Of a DNA stretch of 64,000 nucleotides, positions 35,785 through 47,300 are shown piece by piece. Source of the stretch: Sinohyriopsis cumingii (lineage: Eukaryota; Mollusca; Bivalvia; Unionida; Unionidae). The number at the start of each line of letters is the position of its first letter. Position 1 is the first letter of the stretch. Location: assembly GCA_028554795.2 (NCBI GenBank), contig CM068839.1, positions 16,500,720 through 16,564,719 of the forward strand. The letters are read 5' to 3'. The notes under the pieces were generated by a model. The model searched no databases, had not been told where the DNA came from, and worked only from the letters and a program-made list of their open reading frames with translations. Position numbers and translations under genes: made by a program.

Positions 35785-37070
35785 AACGAGTAAGTGCAAA
35801 CAAGTTAAGGAAATACATGATTTTCAAGTTAAGTGCCCCATCTCAACTATCCAGGCTAGAATAATAATTTACAAAACATCATGTACAACTCCTGGTTTTT
35901 ATTATATGGCAATTTTCAATGAATAATTATAGACAAATTAAGAAAATGCATAACAAATAGTTAGATACAAGTACAAATATCAAAGTAGTAAATACATGAA
36001 TGTGTCATACCATTTTTCATTTTTATAGTGATATTGCTGTATTGTAATTATTGTTACACTATACTTAGAAAAGTGTGTAAACAATAAACACAAAATTCAA
36101 CAAATTAAATTGTCTTGCTGTTTTGAACACCCGAGTTAAAAAGTCATAGCTTCTTCCACAAGGAGCATTCTATATCAGCATTTGCCTCTGTTTGCATCTG
36201 TCCTTTTGTGTGTCTATTTTCAACAATGATGTCTCAAAATTTAATGAGAGAGATCAGGTTATAAACCAATCACTAATCAAATCATAATAATAACTTAAGG
36301 GATAAAATAAATACTCAGTTACATTAGATATGTGTGTGTGTGTATGTCTGAACTAACAAAACTGATCACAGACTTTATATAACCTAACATCATACACATA
36401 AATGTTTATTAGTCTATCTTGTTTATAAACACGAAAATAGGTTTTGAATAGCGAAATTAGATCACTCATGTGTCAGAACAGTGATGAATCTGCCAAATCA
36501 CATTCAGTCTAGCAAAATACTATGAATACGAGGCATTCCCTACCGAAGAGTATGAAGAGACTCACACAGCGGAAGAAACCTGGTACTATGAAAAAGACCG
36601 CAACATATTCAGGCTGCCGACCTGAATAAAATAGCCCTTTTAAGGGCTTAAAGAATGCCTAATACCAAGGGGTTTCATTTTGGCTTGGAACCCCGTTTCG
36701 ACACAACTAGCTGAACTAATTTGATCCTTTACCACCGCTACTAAATACAACCAAAATTTACCTAACAATGACTACAAAAATTCATTAACTTATTTTTACT
36801 TTAAAAGTCGCTAAGACAGAACGCTAAATTTCTAGGGAAAAAGTAACGTGCACTTTGTACTAGAACATTGGCAAAACCTAAGAAATAGAAAATAGGAAAA
36901 TTTTGAAACTTGAACAATTCGACACAATTGCAGAGGTGGCTAACACATTATTGGGAAATTATTTTTATCCATTAGCACAACTGGACTTGATTTGATAAAT
37001 AAATAAATGCGACCTGGCGTTTTGGAGCGTAAACAACAGCAATGGCAAGACGTGGGAAGGACGACGGATT
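35785..37070. other. 3' flank of the recombinase gene; no other gene seen
   Basis: An AATAAA signal at 36085 could end its transcript. A short perfect stem (agccctt/aagggct) lies at about 36634. Otherwise AT-rich, with no supported frame. Confidence 0.5.
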
Positions 37071-37077
37071 AACAACA

Positions 37078-37375
37078 TGGATCTGATTGGGTATCAGCAA
37101 ATACAATTTCAATCCTAAGGTAATTCATATAACTCAGATTGGAAAACGGATTGAAACTGGAAAAACTGGACCCGCAACTTTACGCGGGACAGCTATGTTT
37201 GTTAACTCGATTCTGATTGGCGGTTGGATTTCAATCCTAGGGCAAACTCATACATTGAAGCTTGATAAACGGATTGAAACAAAACGGATTGAAAACTGAA
37301 AAACTGGTCTAGCAACTTTGCGCGGGATAACCAGGAATGTAAACATGGTTCTGATTGGTAGTTAACTATGCTGGA
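37078..37375. repeat. Degenerate tandem repeat, unit about 130-138 bp
   Basis: The word tctgattgg recurs at 37082, 37212 and 37350. Between the occurrences are shared blocks: ttcaatccta, acggattgaaa, aaaactgg and gcaactttacgcggga. About 2.3 units. Confidence 0.75.
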
Positions 37376-38060
37376 TATTAAACTAACAGGAGAACAACTG
37401 AATTGAAATTGGGAAAACAAACTGCATTTAGCGGCTTCGATTGGCATATAACTCAACAGACTATTCCTGTATATTGTAAAATTTAACAACTTGACTAATT
37501 ATAATTTATACACTTAACTAATAGCGGTCTTAATCAAATTTGGTTTCTTTAACCTTGCTTGGACAATTTTTTCACTTTACCAAGTCCAGACTAATTAAAA
37601 AGTGCGGTCATCGCACAGTAAACACGGGATTGTAGTGGCTCTAATACCTACAACCGACCAATTAAGTAGCCTAGTCATTAGGCATTAACAAGACGCAAAA
37701 GCACTAGTTTGCGTAAGCGTCTATAATTTATATTCATTCATACATTCAGTCAGTCTACGAATGCATACATTCTTACAGCCATGACATCGTGACTTTAAAT
37801 ATTGAGCTCTCACTTTGAATAAAAGTGTCCATTAAGGCAAAATATAAGAATCATGGCAGCATTGTTATAATTCATTACACGGGCTATCATTGGTTGGAGG
37901 ACTGGTATTATGATGACCTTGTTACGATCAAGCAGGACAATCCTAACTGCTATAAATAGCTACGTAACAGAAAAACCCCAAACATGTATTACTACGCTCA
38001 ATTAAGATTTATATTTTTTAATGATGCAAACAAAATAACATAACAAATAATTAAAATTTC
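37376..38060. other. No gene recognised
   Basis: AT-rich, no supported frame or repeat. Confidence 0.5.
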
Positions 38061-38231
38061 AATTATAAGAGTTTAACGTTGTTTTTTCTGAGTTCATCGT
38101 GGTATAAACTGTCAGTTGCCGACTCACACAGCTTACATAACGCCCTTCGGGCGTTATTTGCCGTGTGAGTCGGCAACTGACAGTTTATATCACGATGAAC
38201 TCAGAAAAAACAACGTTAAACTCTTAATTGG
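38061..38231. repeat. Long near-perfect hairpin (inverted repeat, arms about 85 bp)
   Basis: The left arm runs 38061-38145 and the right arm 38149-38231, around the core ataacgccc-ttc-gggcgttat (38137-38157). Mismatches are few: a 2-nt difference near the base, one base at 38101, and about 7 nt by the inner stem. Such freshly symmetric DNA suggests a foldback element, or a recent hairpin-type rearrangement. Confidence 0.9.
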
Positions 38232-38294
38232 AAAAACTACGCGTACCACAAACAAATGTGACAAGGAAACCTATACTATCTTTTCTCGTCCCTT

Positions 38295-38398
38295 CAAGTC
38301 AACATCAGAATCATGGTGGTTGGACAATATGGTAGTGGAAAGACAATGCTCATCAGACACAAGACTAGGCGGTGGCACTACTTACTTTTTTATATAAA
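38295..38398 (+). pseudogene. P-loop GTPase exon fragment with intact Walker A
   Basis: An acceptor-like cttcaag precedes QVNIRIMVVGQYGSGKTMLIR. The Walker A motif GQYGSGKT lies at 38322-38345. After about 30 codons the similarity to any GTPase is lost and a stop follows. Probably the first part of a GTPase/NTPase domain exon. The partner fragment is at 32646. Confidence 0.55.
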
Positions 38399-39402
38399 AA
38401 ACATCAAATCACGTTTATAGAAGATGCAATCCTGAACACGCACCGTCCCAAATAACATTTCATCAACGGTAGTTATAAACATGAAAAAATTCAAGTACCA
38501 GTTTTAGTAAGTAAACAGAGTTCTTTTTCAATGGAGATGGATTCAAGAATAATTTTAACACACCAACATCGCATACAATCATATATTAGATGATGTACTA
38601 TATATTGACAGAATATTAAATTTCGTTTTCGAGAGAGAGAGAAAAAAATAAAAATAAAATCACTGGAGACGAATAGGCGGGGTGGGTGTGCCATTCCCTA
38701 AGAGACATGTTGACAATCCCTAATATATCAAACATAAATCAGCTACAAGAGTTAGCATAACAAAGTCGCAAAAAACGGAATACAACACTATTTTTTGTGT
38801 TGCAATTACAGATTACTGAATTTCATGATCAGTTATATGTTAGTTTCTCTGTGTTATGCTGCGACTATGTTAATGAAACTATAATAATAAAGCTGTTTGC
38901 GCCATCTAGGTACTGAGTAGCGCTTCTATTTATTTGATCCCGGATGTATTATTATCGAAGTCATTGTGAATGAATAATATAAATATCAATTTTGCGCATC
39001 ATTAAAAAACAGTAGTAATAATAATTCGTCTGCTTTAAGATGTCCAATTCGATTGCATTCTACTTGCGGACGATGTCAGCTTTTCAAGTTTCTTGAATGA
39101 ATAAGATCAACTTCTCGTTTTCAGAAGTTGATCTGACATGCATTCATTTTTTCCTCTACAATAGACACATTTGACAATCACCAATAATCAAAGGTAACAG
39201 CGCATGGCATTAACTTGTGAATGAAAAGATAGGTCTTATTTGCTACGAGCAGTAATAGGGGAGGATATATGGAAAATGGAAATTAGCATTACAAGACACC
39301 CTGCTGCCTATTCTAGCCTTGTCACTGCATGAGATTCTGTTTGGTCTACGCTTGTTAATGAGACCTCGAGTATTTTTTCAGTTGGAAGAGAGGGCTATTT
39401 CT
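38399..39402. other. No gene recognised; small hairpin at 39104-39134
   Basis: A perfect 12-bp stem (agatcaacttct / agaagttgatct) with a 7-nt loop is flanked by weaker outer pairing (tgaatg / cattca). No coding sequence supported. Confidence 0.5.
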
Positions 39403-39712
39403 TATTCTTCGTTACCTTTAATATCAATATAGCTAGGTAACCAACACTATATTTTATTGTGGGAGACACTCAGCTCGGTATTTCTGACGAGTGTTTTTCA
39501 ATAATGGATTCTCCACTTTTCTCTTGTGAGGCGACTCAAGTACTGATAGCGAGTCGGAGATGATGCTGTTTAAAATACGTTTGTTTTCTATATGTTGCAG
39601 TGCAAGATCTATTCCTCCGATTTTGGCTGAAAAAACTGATGTTCCATTTGGCAAGTGAACTTGCGTTGTACGATTTCCACAAACGAAGGCTGCAGCAGCC
39701 TTTTCCTGATCC
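39403..39712 (-). mobile_element. I/Nimb-like fragment E1 (RNase H part only)
   Basis: Matches copy D at about 20133-20441. Encodes part of RNase H (FSAKIGGIDLALQHIENKR, SDSLSVLES) with substitutions. Neither end corresponds to an element terminus. Its right end abuts the 3' tail of E2. Confidence 0.85.
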
Positions 39713-39715
39713 TGT

Positions 39716-39960
39716 TTTTTTTATTGTATTTTATCGGCGCGTCAGCAGTGTTAGGCTGTTTAGCGCCAAACAAAATGTTGTATGTATAATCTTTTAAAAA
39801 TTATAAAAAGTATCATATCGACCAGCGATATAAAAAACAAATATTTGATATGAAAACGGCAAGATGGTAACCGTGCAAAATATAGCTTTCCGATCAACGG
39901 GGGATGTAAATGTTGTATGCTAACGATAAAGGGTGAAAAGGTATGAAAAAGGGACGGTAT

Positions 39961-40050
<90 letters not shown>

Positions 40051-40862
40051 CTGCAAGGTGATAGCATAAAGGTTAGAGCTTGTAGTAAATATTCACTGCT
40101 TTCAGAACTCTATAATACGAGTCATGTTTTTAGTATAAAAAATTTCGTTCATGTCATGCACATTGTAATACTGATCGCGTTTAGGTTGCATTTCAAAACA
40201 CTATCATAAAGTGCTTTACAGTTAATGGCTCATTGGAAGAAACGCACTATGGAGGGTCTTCACCTTTTAGTATGTGGGAGTGGGTGATACAAGTATGACC
40301 AATTCGGATTCTTGCAATGACTACCTCCTCCCTACGCATGGTTCTGTAGGAAGGAGTCCATGTTCCTAGAGTTGGCTTGACTGCATGAAGTTTGTTATTC
40401 AATGCATCATTCCATGATGCCTGCCACTTTTGACATAAGGACTTTTTGGCACCAGGTTTAAAATCAGTATAAGGTATTTTACAATCAGATGGTTCTTGAG
40501 TAAGGGCCATTTCAGCAGCGTGATCCGTTTTTTCGTTACCATTAATTTAATACCAGTATGGCTAGGTAACCAACAGTATATTATATTGTGGGAGATACAC
40601 ATCTCGGCATTTTTATCGAGTATGCTTTTCAATAATGGATTCTCCAATTTAATATTGTGTAGTGACTGAAGTACTGATAGTGAATCAGAGAAGATGATGC
40701 TGTTTAAAATACGTTTGTTTTCTATATGTTGCAGAGCAAGGTCTAAAGCTCTGATTTCGGCTGAAAGAATTGATGTTCCATTTGGTAAGCGAACTTGCGT
40801 TGTGTTATTTACACAAACGAAGGCTGCATCAGTCTTTTCCTCATCCTTTAATCCATCCCAGA
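39716..40862 (-). mobile_element. I/Nimb-like fragment E2 (3' end, 5'-truncated)
   Basis: Matches copy D from its 3' tail to about 20450. Holds the 3' UTR (with a (TA)n expansion at 39973-40049), the ORF2 C-terminus (40247-40510, TLGTWTPSYRTMRREEVVIARIRIGH) and part of RNase H (40510-40860, SDSLSVLQSLHN). Frames are broken. It is 5'-truncated in RNase H at nearly the same point where E1 ends. Confidence 0.88.
39973..40049. repeat. (TA)n microsatellite in the 3' UTR of E2
   Basis: About 38 TA units at the position where other copies have the short tract ggtatatatattgc. Confidence 0.95.
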
Positions 40863-40934
40863 TGTTTGTCAGTGTTTGTGCTATGGGCCAATACTTGCAC
40901 ATAGGATGGGAGTGTTGTACTGCGAATTGTATTT

Positions 40935-41475
40935 TACGGTTTTACGGGTTAGTGTTGTTTTGTTTTTGTGGGCAGTTCCATACTTTGCGACCAATTGAGG
41001 CCACGCTCATGAAGATACAGTTTCGCCGGGAAGGGCAAGTTCCAGGATGGAGGATCATCGCCTGCCAAAGATCGCGTTGTATGGTGAGCTGTCAACTCGC
41101 CACCGTGATAAAGGGACACCTCGAAAGAGATATAAAGACACTTTAAAAAAGACCCTCACCAACCGTGTCATCGAACACCGCCCAATGGGCATCAGAAGCT
41201 GCTGACCGTGAAAGCTGGCGGTGTACAGTCCACCAGGCCGCTGGCACGTTTGAACAAAACAGATGGGCCATCTTGGAGGACAAACTATGGCGAATTAAAA
41301 ACCGGGAACCATCGGCAGCACCCACCACAACCCAGACATTCTCCTGCAGGCTCTGGACGGACTTGGCTGTCACGTATAGGGCTCGTCAGCCACCTGCGCG
41401 CGTGCAATACACATGGACATACCCCTTCCTAATCTTCGCAAGCGAAGTCAAGCCAACAACAAAAATGGCGTGATT
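40935..41475 (+). pseudogene. C-terminal remnant of an unrelated non-LTR reverse transcriptase
   Basis: Read over three frames: IEATLMKIQFRREGQVPGW, then RLPKIALYGELSTRHRDKG and RKRYKDTLKK, then ESWRCTVH and FEQNRWAILEDKL. This matches, from memory, the C-terminal region downstream of the RT of RTE/CR1-type elements (pattern RW.GH..RM.D.RLPK...YGEL, ending in a C..C...H....C finger). The finger survives partly as IGLVSHLRAC in one frame. Frameshifted and truncated at the 5' side; no RT core here. Confidence 0.7.
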
Positions 41476-42420
41476 GAGCCAAAACATTCTACAGAATACT
41501 GGAAAGTCCACTGTTAAGCAGGAACTTCTTGTTTCAACAATTATCCCAAGTATTTCATCAAACATATTCTTATATAATATGCAGTCAATTCTGTCCATTA
41601 GCAATATTTTTCAAGCCTTTGCATGTAGGGTACTTCCCATGAATGGCTGTTTTGAACGATAAGTACGAACTTTGCTGAGATAAACACTCTGGTTGCTATT
41701 ATTCATCGGGTTTTCTCCAATCAAGCTATTTTAAACAAGCAACTTACGAGCTGTGAAGGTCTACGAATGACACACTCCAATGAGCAATACGAAAGATAGA
41801 CTATGTGATCAACCCTTTTGCATCTTTTTGTATTTCCTATTATATCCAGTCCAGATTTATCGTCCTACAAAAAATAGTCTTGTGATGTTTCAATTTTACC
41901 ATTAAAACCTACTACAGCTAGATAAGTTATCCGCCCAAGATAATTTTTCGTTTCGTTACAGTGAGGCGCCACGTTTTGTTTACATCACTAAGTGGCGCAC
42001 ACCTGATGTGCATGTTTCAACACGCTTGGCATTAGAAAGTAAACGATATGAGTATCGATTAAAGTATATAGCTGTCAATTTGGGATCTAAATATTTTATA
42101 TCCAGGGCACTAATTACGAACAATAAGCACGAGGGTACAAAACTAACGTGTAATAGCACTGATTATATCGAGACCTACGAGTCACTAGTAAAACCAAACA
42201 CTAAAGAATGGAACACATCTACACACTAATAAAAAGTTAAAATACGATATCCTATATTATATTTCGAGGTATATTAGTGGACAAAAAATGTCTTAGAACG
42301 GAACGCACAGAACAGTGACGTCAAAACTGATTCTTAACTTTGAGCATGCGCAATTTTAGTTACAACAAAAATGGCGACTCCGGTTAAAAAGGTATCATCT
42401 CGAAATTAGGTAGCAGAATA
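41476..42420. other. No gene recognised
   Basis: AT-rich, unique-looking. A 73-codon open frame at 42008-42229 is not recognisable. Confidence 0.5.
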
Positions 42421-42422
42421 GA

Positions 42423-42720
42423 GACAAAATTTGTTTTTTTTTATGAAACAGTCCTAATTTATTAAGTTGTAAACCTGTTTTGATGGGCAAAAAGTTGTCT
42501 TCATAGAACAACCTGTCTTGTTGAATTGTGTATCTGTTCTGTTGACAAAATTGTCCTTGCTGAATGAACTGAGTTAGTGAGTATAGCTGTTTAGACAAAA
42601 TTGTATTCAGTGAGTAGTCTCAAGTTATCGAATTGCATATCAGTTTTGATGGACAAAATTTGTCTTCATGGCTCCATGAATTGTTAATCTGCTTTCTAGA
42701 CGTAATTTGTCTTGACAGAA
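42423..42720. repeat. Degenerate minisatellite, unit about 47-63 bp, six copies
   Basis: The core gacaaaattgtc (with variants) recurs at 42423, 42486, 42544, 42593, 42652 and 42699, each followed by t/c-rich 'ttca' and a 'gaa...tgaa' stretch, and mostly preceded by 'ctgttttgatg' variants. Confidence 0.75.
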
Positions 42721-44120
42721 CAGTACCGGAGTTGTGCATTTATTCACAAGTGCTCGACGCGAGATTGATGTTGAGAAAAAAAAATAATCTGAAGGAAAAA
42801 ACATCATACAGAGTGACAAAACTACTTTAGACTACCCCCATGACCCGTTCTGACATAGGACCCTCTCTATCATAATATATAAGAGAGAAGGTATGTAACT
42901 TCCAAACACTTCGTAACTTACACCCATGACCCTCGATTTCCTTCTGCTATTTCCGTCTTTAAAGACAACCGGCCGTACTATATTGCTTGTTTTACTCCCG
43001 AGATGTTTTTCTGTTCATTAAATCATCATTCACTTTTTTGCATTGTACCAAAATAAAGTTACAGGCTCTGTCTACAATAATGTCAGTTATTGGTTGTTGA
43101 TACCTTGCTGAAGTCGGTTAAAATCTCAAAATGTTTTCCCAAGTCATGATGTTTCCTTTAAATGCTGTATTGCAGCATAGTCCTATGTGTAAGACCTTGA
43201 CAGTGATATTTATGTTTCGGGCATCAGGGTCTTACTGCCTAACTAACAGGGCTGTGTAGTGTGCTTTGATGTTGACTAACATCGTAACGAAAGTAAAATC
43301 TTCAGGAATATCTCACAACTGGCAACTAAAATAACGGCACTTTTCTACAAAGTAAAGGCATAATGTTTTGGTCAGACTTTACTTACTTTTGTGTCTTTTC
43401 TCTAATAAATTCAAATTCTCACAAAAGAAATGGACCTGTTTTCAAGTTTCGTTGGCCTCCATTCCAATTGACTGGACAGCGATGAATGCCGAAGTCGGGT
43501 TAAGTTGAAATTCTATTCTTTAACGAAACGAATAAAAATATATTATTCCTATTGGAACTGTAAAGCAACGTTTCGTTTTGTTCAAGAAACATATCCGTCG
43601 CATGAACCTACTTAAACATACTTTGGCATACCTCGACTACCGTCGCATTGCAAAATTTTTAAATGTATGTCAACGGAACAAGAAAATGCATCCATTTGCT
43701 AGTGTGATATTTTCATTCCCCCAGGATGAAGACAGCACAGTAAATATATTAATTACACATAAATTAGTAGAAGAGTGTTGATATATGCTGCTGAATGTGT
43801 GAGATATTCCTGAAACTTTGACTACTCGTTCCGAAGTCAACATCGGACCATGCTATACATGGCCGTTATTTGGATAGTACGACATAGCACTATAACAAAA
43901 CCATCATGTGCTATGTCTTACATTGTAGGACTATATTGCATCAGTGCTTAAAAATTTCTCACTACTTACCTACCCACATCCGTTTGACATAATTGGATAT
44001 TTTGGAATTTGTGTTTTAAAAAAAACAATTGTATCAGTCTATTTTGCAGTACAAAATCATAAGGCACATTTATATTTGGTGTGTAAATATTTAAATTCAG
44101 ATTATCTTAATTATTTGCAG
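42721..44120. other. No supported gene; upstream region of the KDZ-like gene
   Basis: The exon at 44121 begins in phase 0 after a good acceptor, so at least one earlier exon is expected here or further left. I could not identify it. A frame at 43578-43781 (MFKKHIRRMNLLKH...) is unrecognised. A 10-bp stem (gacatagcac/gtgctatgtc) lies at 43881-43918. Confidence 0.45.
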
Positions 44121-44333
44121 AAGAGAATCAGAGCATCAGACTTGATGAAAAGTTGTTGTCGTGTCGGTGAGGAAAAGTATGACTTCAGCAAAATTGTTGA
44201 TCTAAAGGGAGGCGGTGGTAGAGATTCAACAAAGAAGGGTAGACCACCAGGTATTACATCAGACATGCCATCAAAGACTGCAGTGAAACCTGTTGTATTG
44301 ACACTACCAGATGCAGTACCATGTGAAACTGAG
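44121..44333 (+). CDS. KDZ-like gene exon a
   Basis: 71 codons, phase 0 to 0, acceptor tttgcag, donor gtaaga. Starts KRIRASDLMKSCC and has a Gly-rich GGGGRDSTKKGRPPG stretch, which looks like a flexible basic linker, possibly AT-hook-like (KKGRPPG). Confidence 0.75.
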
Positions 44334-47300
44334 GTAAGATACTATTTTCATTGCCCAACATGCTTTAGGATTGTAAAAATATATTTAACTCATTACCGTT
44401 TAAGTCCATTTGAGTAATGTCTGCTGCTATATATTTTCTTCTTTTACAAATTTAATTACACATATAAAAGTGCCCTGTTCCCGTATGTGTTTGTACTGTG
44501 TGCAAGAACCATGTGAGAAATAAAAATTTCTTTTGCAGAGTCTCATCAAAATGTAAACAGTTACTGTTATATCAATAGATGACGTGTATTTACCAATTTT
44601 TCTGTATTTTATTTACTTTTGTCTTATTGTCTATGTTGAATGTCTATTGCAGACAGTAGTGGAGGATTCAACTACCGAGAGATTACTTACATCAGAAGAA
44701 ATGTATAGTAATCTTTTAAAGGAGTCTGATGGTCTTTTCATGATTGACAAGACCTACCAGACATTTATGTTGCAGGATTTTGACAAAGATAGGATGGCCC
44801 TTAAGGTAAATTTTTCTTTAAATTTTTAATCTTTCTAGATTTGTGTAGCCTAGCACTCCATACTCCAAGTTCCTGCTTCCAGAGCCTTACATTAGGTAAT
44901 AGTTCTATTATGATGGACATCTTGCTAAAAGAATGAATAATTGGAAATGAGTTTTGCTAGTAGGAGATAGGCTACTTTAAACTAGTGATACTTTGTCAAT
45001 TATACATGTATTCAAAACATTATATAATACTGTATGTATGTTTATTCACAGATTGTGTCCTTTGTATATTATTGTTCTATATTTATGTGAACATTGTTCA
45101 CTAACAAAATATTGTTTATGTTCAGGCATCATATTTGCAAGATATAGCAAAATTACCTTGTTTATATCTGGCATACACAATGTACATGCCATTAGACCAT
45201 TTTCTCAGGACCCTAATATATGTTATAATAAATAATTTAATGCCATGTCCTCCTAGTAGAGCTTTACCAACCGCTCACTGCTTTGATCATGGTATCAAAG
45301 TCAAGACACATGACAATAAGAAATTGTGATCATGATTTGTTACAATATGACTTTTGTTTGTTATTATGTTCATTATAATGTATTCATTTTTATAAGTTTA
45401 GACTGTTATCAAAGATCTTCTGTCTGTTTTATTTTTTCACAGACAGGGAAGTTTTTTTTTGCAACAAGAAGGGGGATGTCTCTCAATGACGATATGCATT
45501 GGATATATAAATGCACCTGCGATGTAACTAGATCTGAATTTATAGAATGCTGTAGAGAAAGGATGCATGTACCATACAGTGGTAAAAAAATAAAAATGAT
45601 TTCTCTGCAATTTCAATCAAATCATCCACTTTAAAGATGCATATTCCAGTTCTGACATTATCACAAGAAAGTGAGATATAGCAATAACTTTGCCCAATTA
45701 CATGGTCCATTTTGTTTTTGTTTTTCCCATTTCTGTCTAAACTATTTCTTGAGTTATGCATGCAGTTTCATAGAATTTTACTAAAATAACAATTCACAGT
45801 TGGAAATAGTGTTATACATCAAAGTCAAGTTCAGTGTGTCACTAGGAATTGTAGCTTTACAATCAAAATAATATTTGGCTATGTAACTTTTGTTTAGCTT
45901 TGGAAAAACCTCGTATAAATCAATTCTTTGTGCATTACTGATGTCATTGTTCATGACTTGGAACAATTATGTACCACTACAGTTTGGTTATGTAAGTGGT
46001 GTTTCTGCATTTGTTCTTTCTTAATAGTAAGTTTTATCCCATGTACGATGACTCATACTTTACATGGAAAGTTTTATTTGTCCAACACTATTTGTTGTTT
46101 CTGAAATATAAAAATTTAATCTAATATTATAATTACCTATTTATGTGATTACAGACAGTTTTTTTTCTATTATTATTGCCCACTTCAGTGATCATGGTTA
46201 AATTGTTTCATCCCTTATTAATTATTCAGCAGCTCAGTGGCTTGGATTATTATAACAAATTATGTTCACTTGTGTAAGGACACGTTTTTTATTTCAGATT
46301 TTATGAGGAGAGTGCCTGGATGCATCCACGTAAGCACATTGACAACCATTTTAGACCCCTTCGATGCAGTGAACCAGATTTTTCCGACTCTTTCAACAGG
46401 TATATAAATAATATTCCAAGTGCCAATCAGTATTGCAAATTACTGTGAAACCCAAGTTGTAAGGGTACAAAGAGAATGATATTATAAATAAGTCATGTCA
46501 TGACCAAAATTGACAGTCCATCCTTACTTAGTGTTTATTTTAGTGTTGCACATGTATTTGCATTTCATCTGAGGCATTAGCATTAATAACTGACTGATAT
46601 AATAACTTCTGGTAATCTGATTTCTGTAAAACAGTGAAGCTTTTAAATTGTTTTCTGTCAGTGGTGATACACATGTACAACATTAACATTACATCAACGA
46701 AACTCACGACAATTACACATTCAGATTCTCGTGGGTCGGTGGTTCTTTCCGGGGTTTTCCGGGTTCTTCCTCCACCATTAATACTGGCCGCCATGTATAG
46801 CCTATCGTGCTGAAAAATGGCGTTAAACCCCACAACAACAACAACACATTCAGATATGAATAATAAGTAAATAGCCAAAATTTAAAGCTGACAAAATTGA
46901 CATTTATTCGATAATTACCAACTGCATGAATTTGTAATAAATGGTTCATTTTTCAGCCTAATGTTATTGTTTTATTTAGATATTTAGTAAATCTTGTAAT
47001 ATAAGTTAACCCATTATCAAGACTATTTGCTATATTTACTTTTGAGTTTTCGTTTACAAATTCTTCACTGTAGTATTTTCAGTTTTATGAATATTACATT
47101 TCCGGTTAAAATTTCTGTTTGTCACCATGCCCAATTATTGCATCATGGACTGTCTGGTAATATGTAGATTGACTGATTGATTGATTGATTGTGTTTTAAC
47201 GGCGCATCAGCACTTTTAGGCTATTTAGCGCCAAACAAAGTGTTACTTGTATAATCTTTTAAAACTTATAAAAGGTTCTATATCGACCAGCGATATAAAA

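Noticed and set aside
36340-36360. (GT)n and other short simple repeats
   Set aside because: Too short and ordinary to report separately.
39760-40056. Open frame encoding poly Tyr-Ile
   Set aside because: Translation of the (TA)n microsatellite; not a protein. Same for 53548-53775.
40694-41146. 150-codon plus-strand open frame
   Set aside because: Starts antisense to fragment E2 and runs into the decayed non-LTR C-terminus; a chance fusion of frames.
43944-44417. 157-codon open frame spanning the first placed KDZ exon
   Set aside because: Upstream part is AT-rich intron-like sequence; a clear tttgcag acceptor at 44120 and gtaaga donor at 44334 define the exon inside it.
45126-45329. Possible extra KDZ exon (cag at 45125, MQDIAKLPCLYLAY)
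   Set aside because: Exon b (end phase 0) joins exon c (start phase 0) directly with a sensible sequence, and this segment has no good donor.
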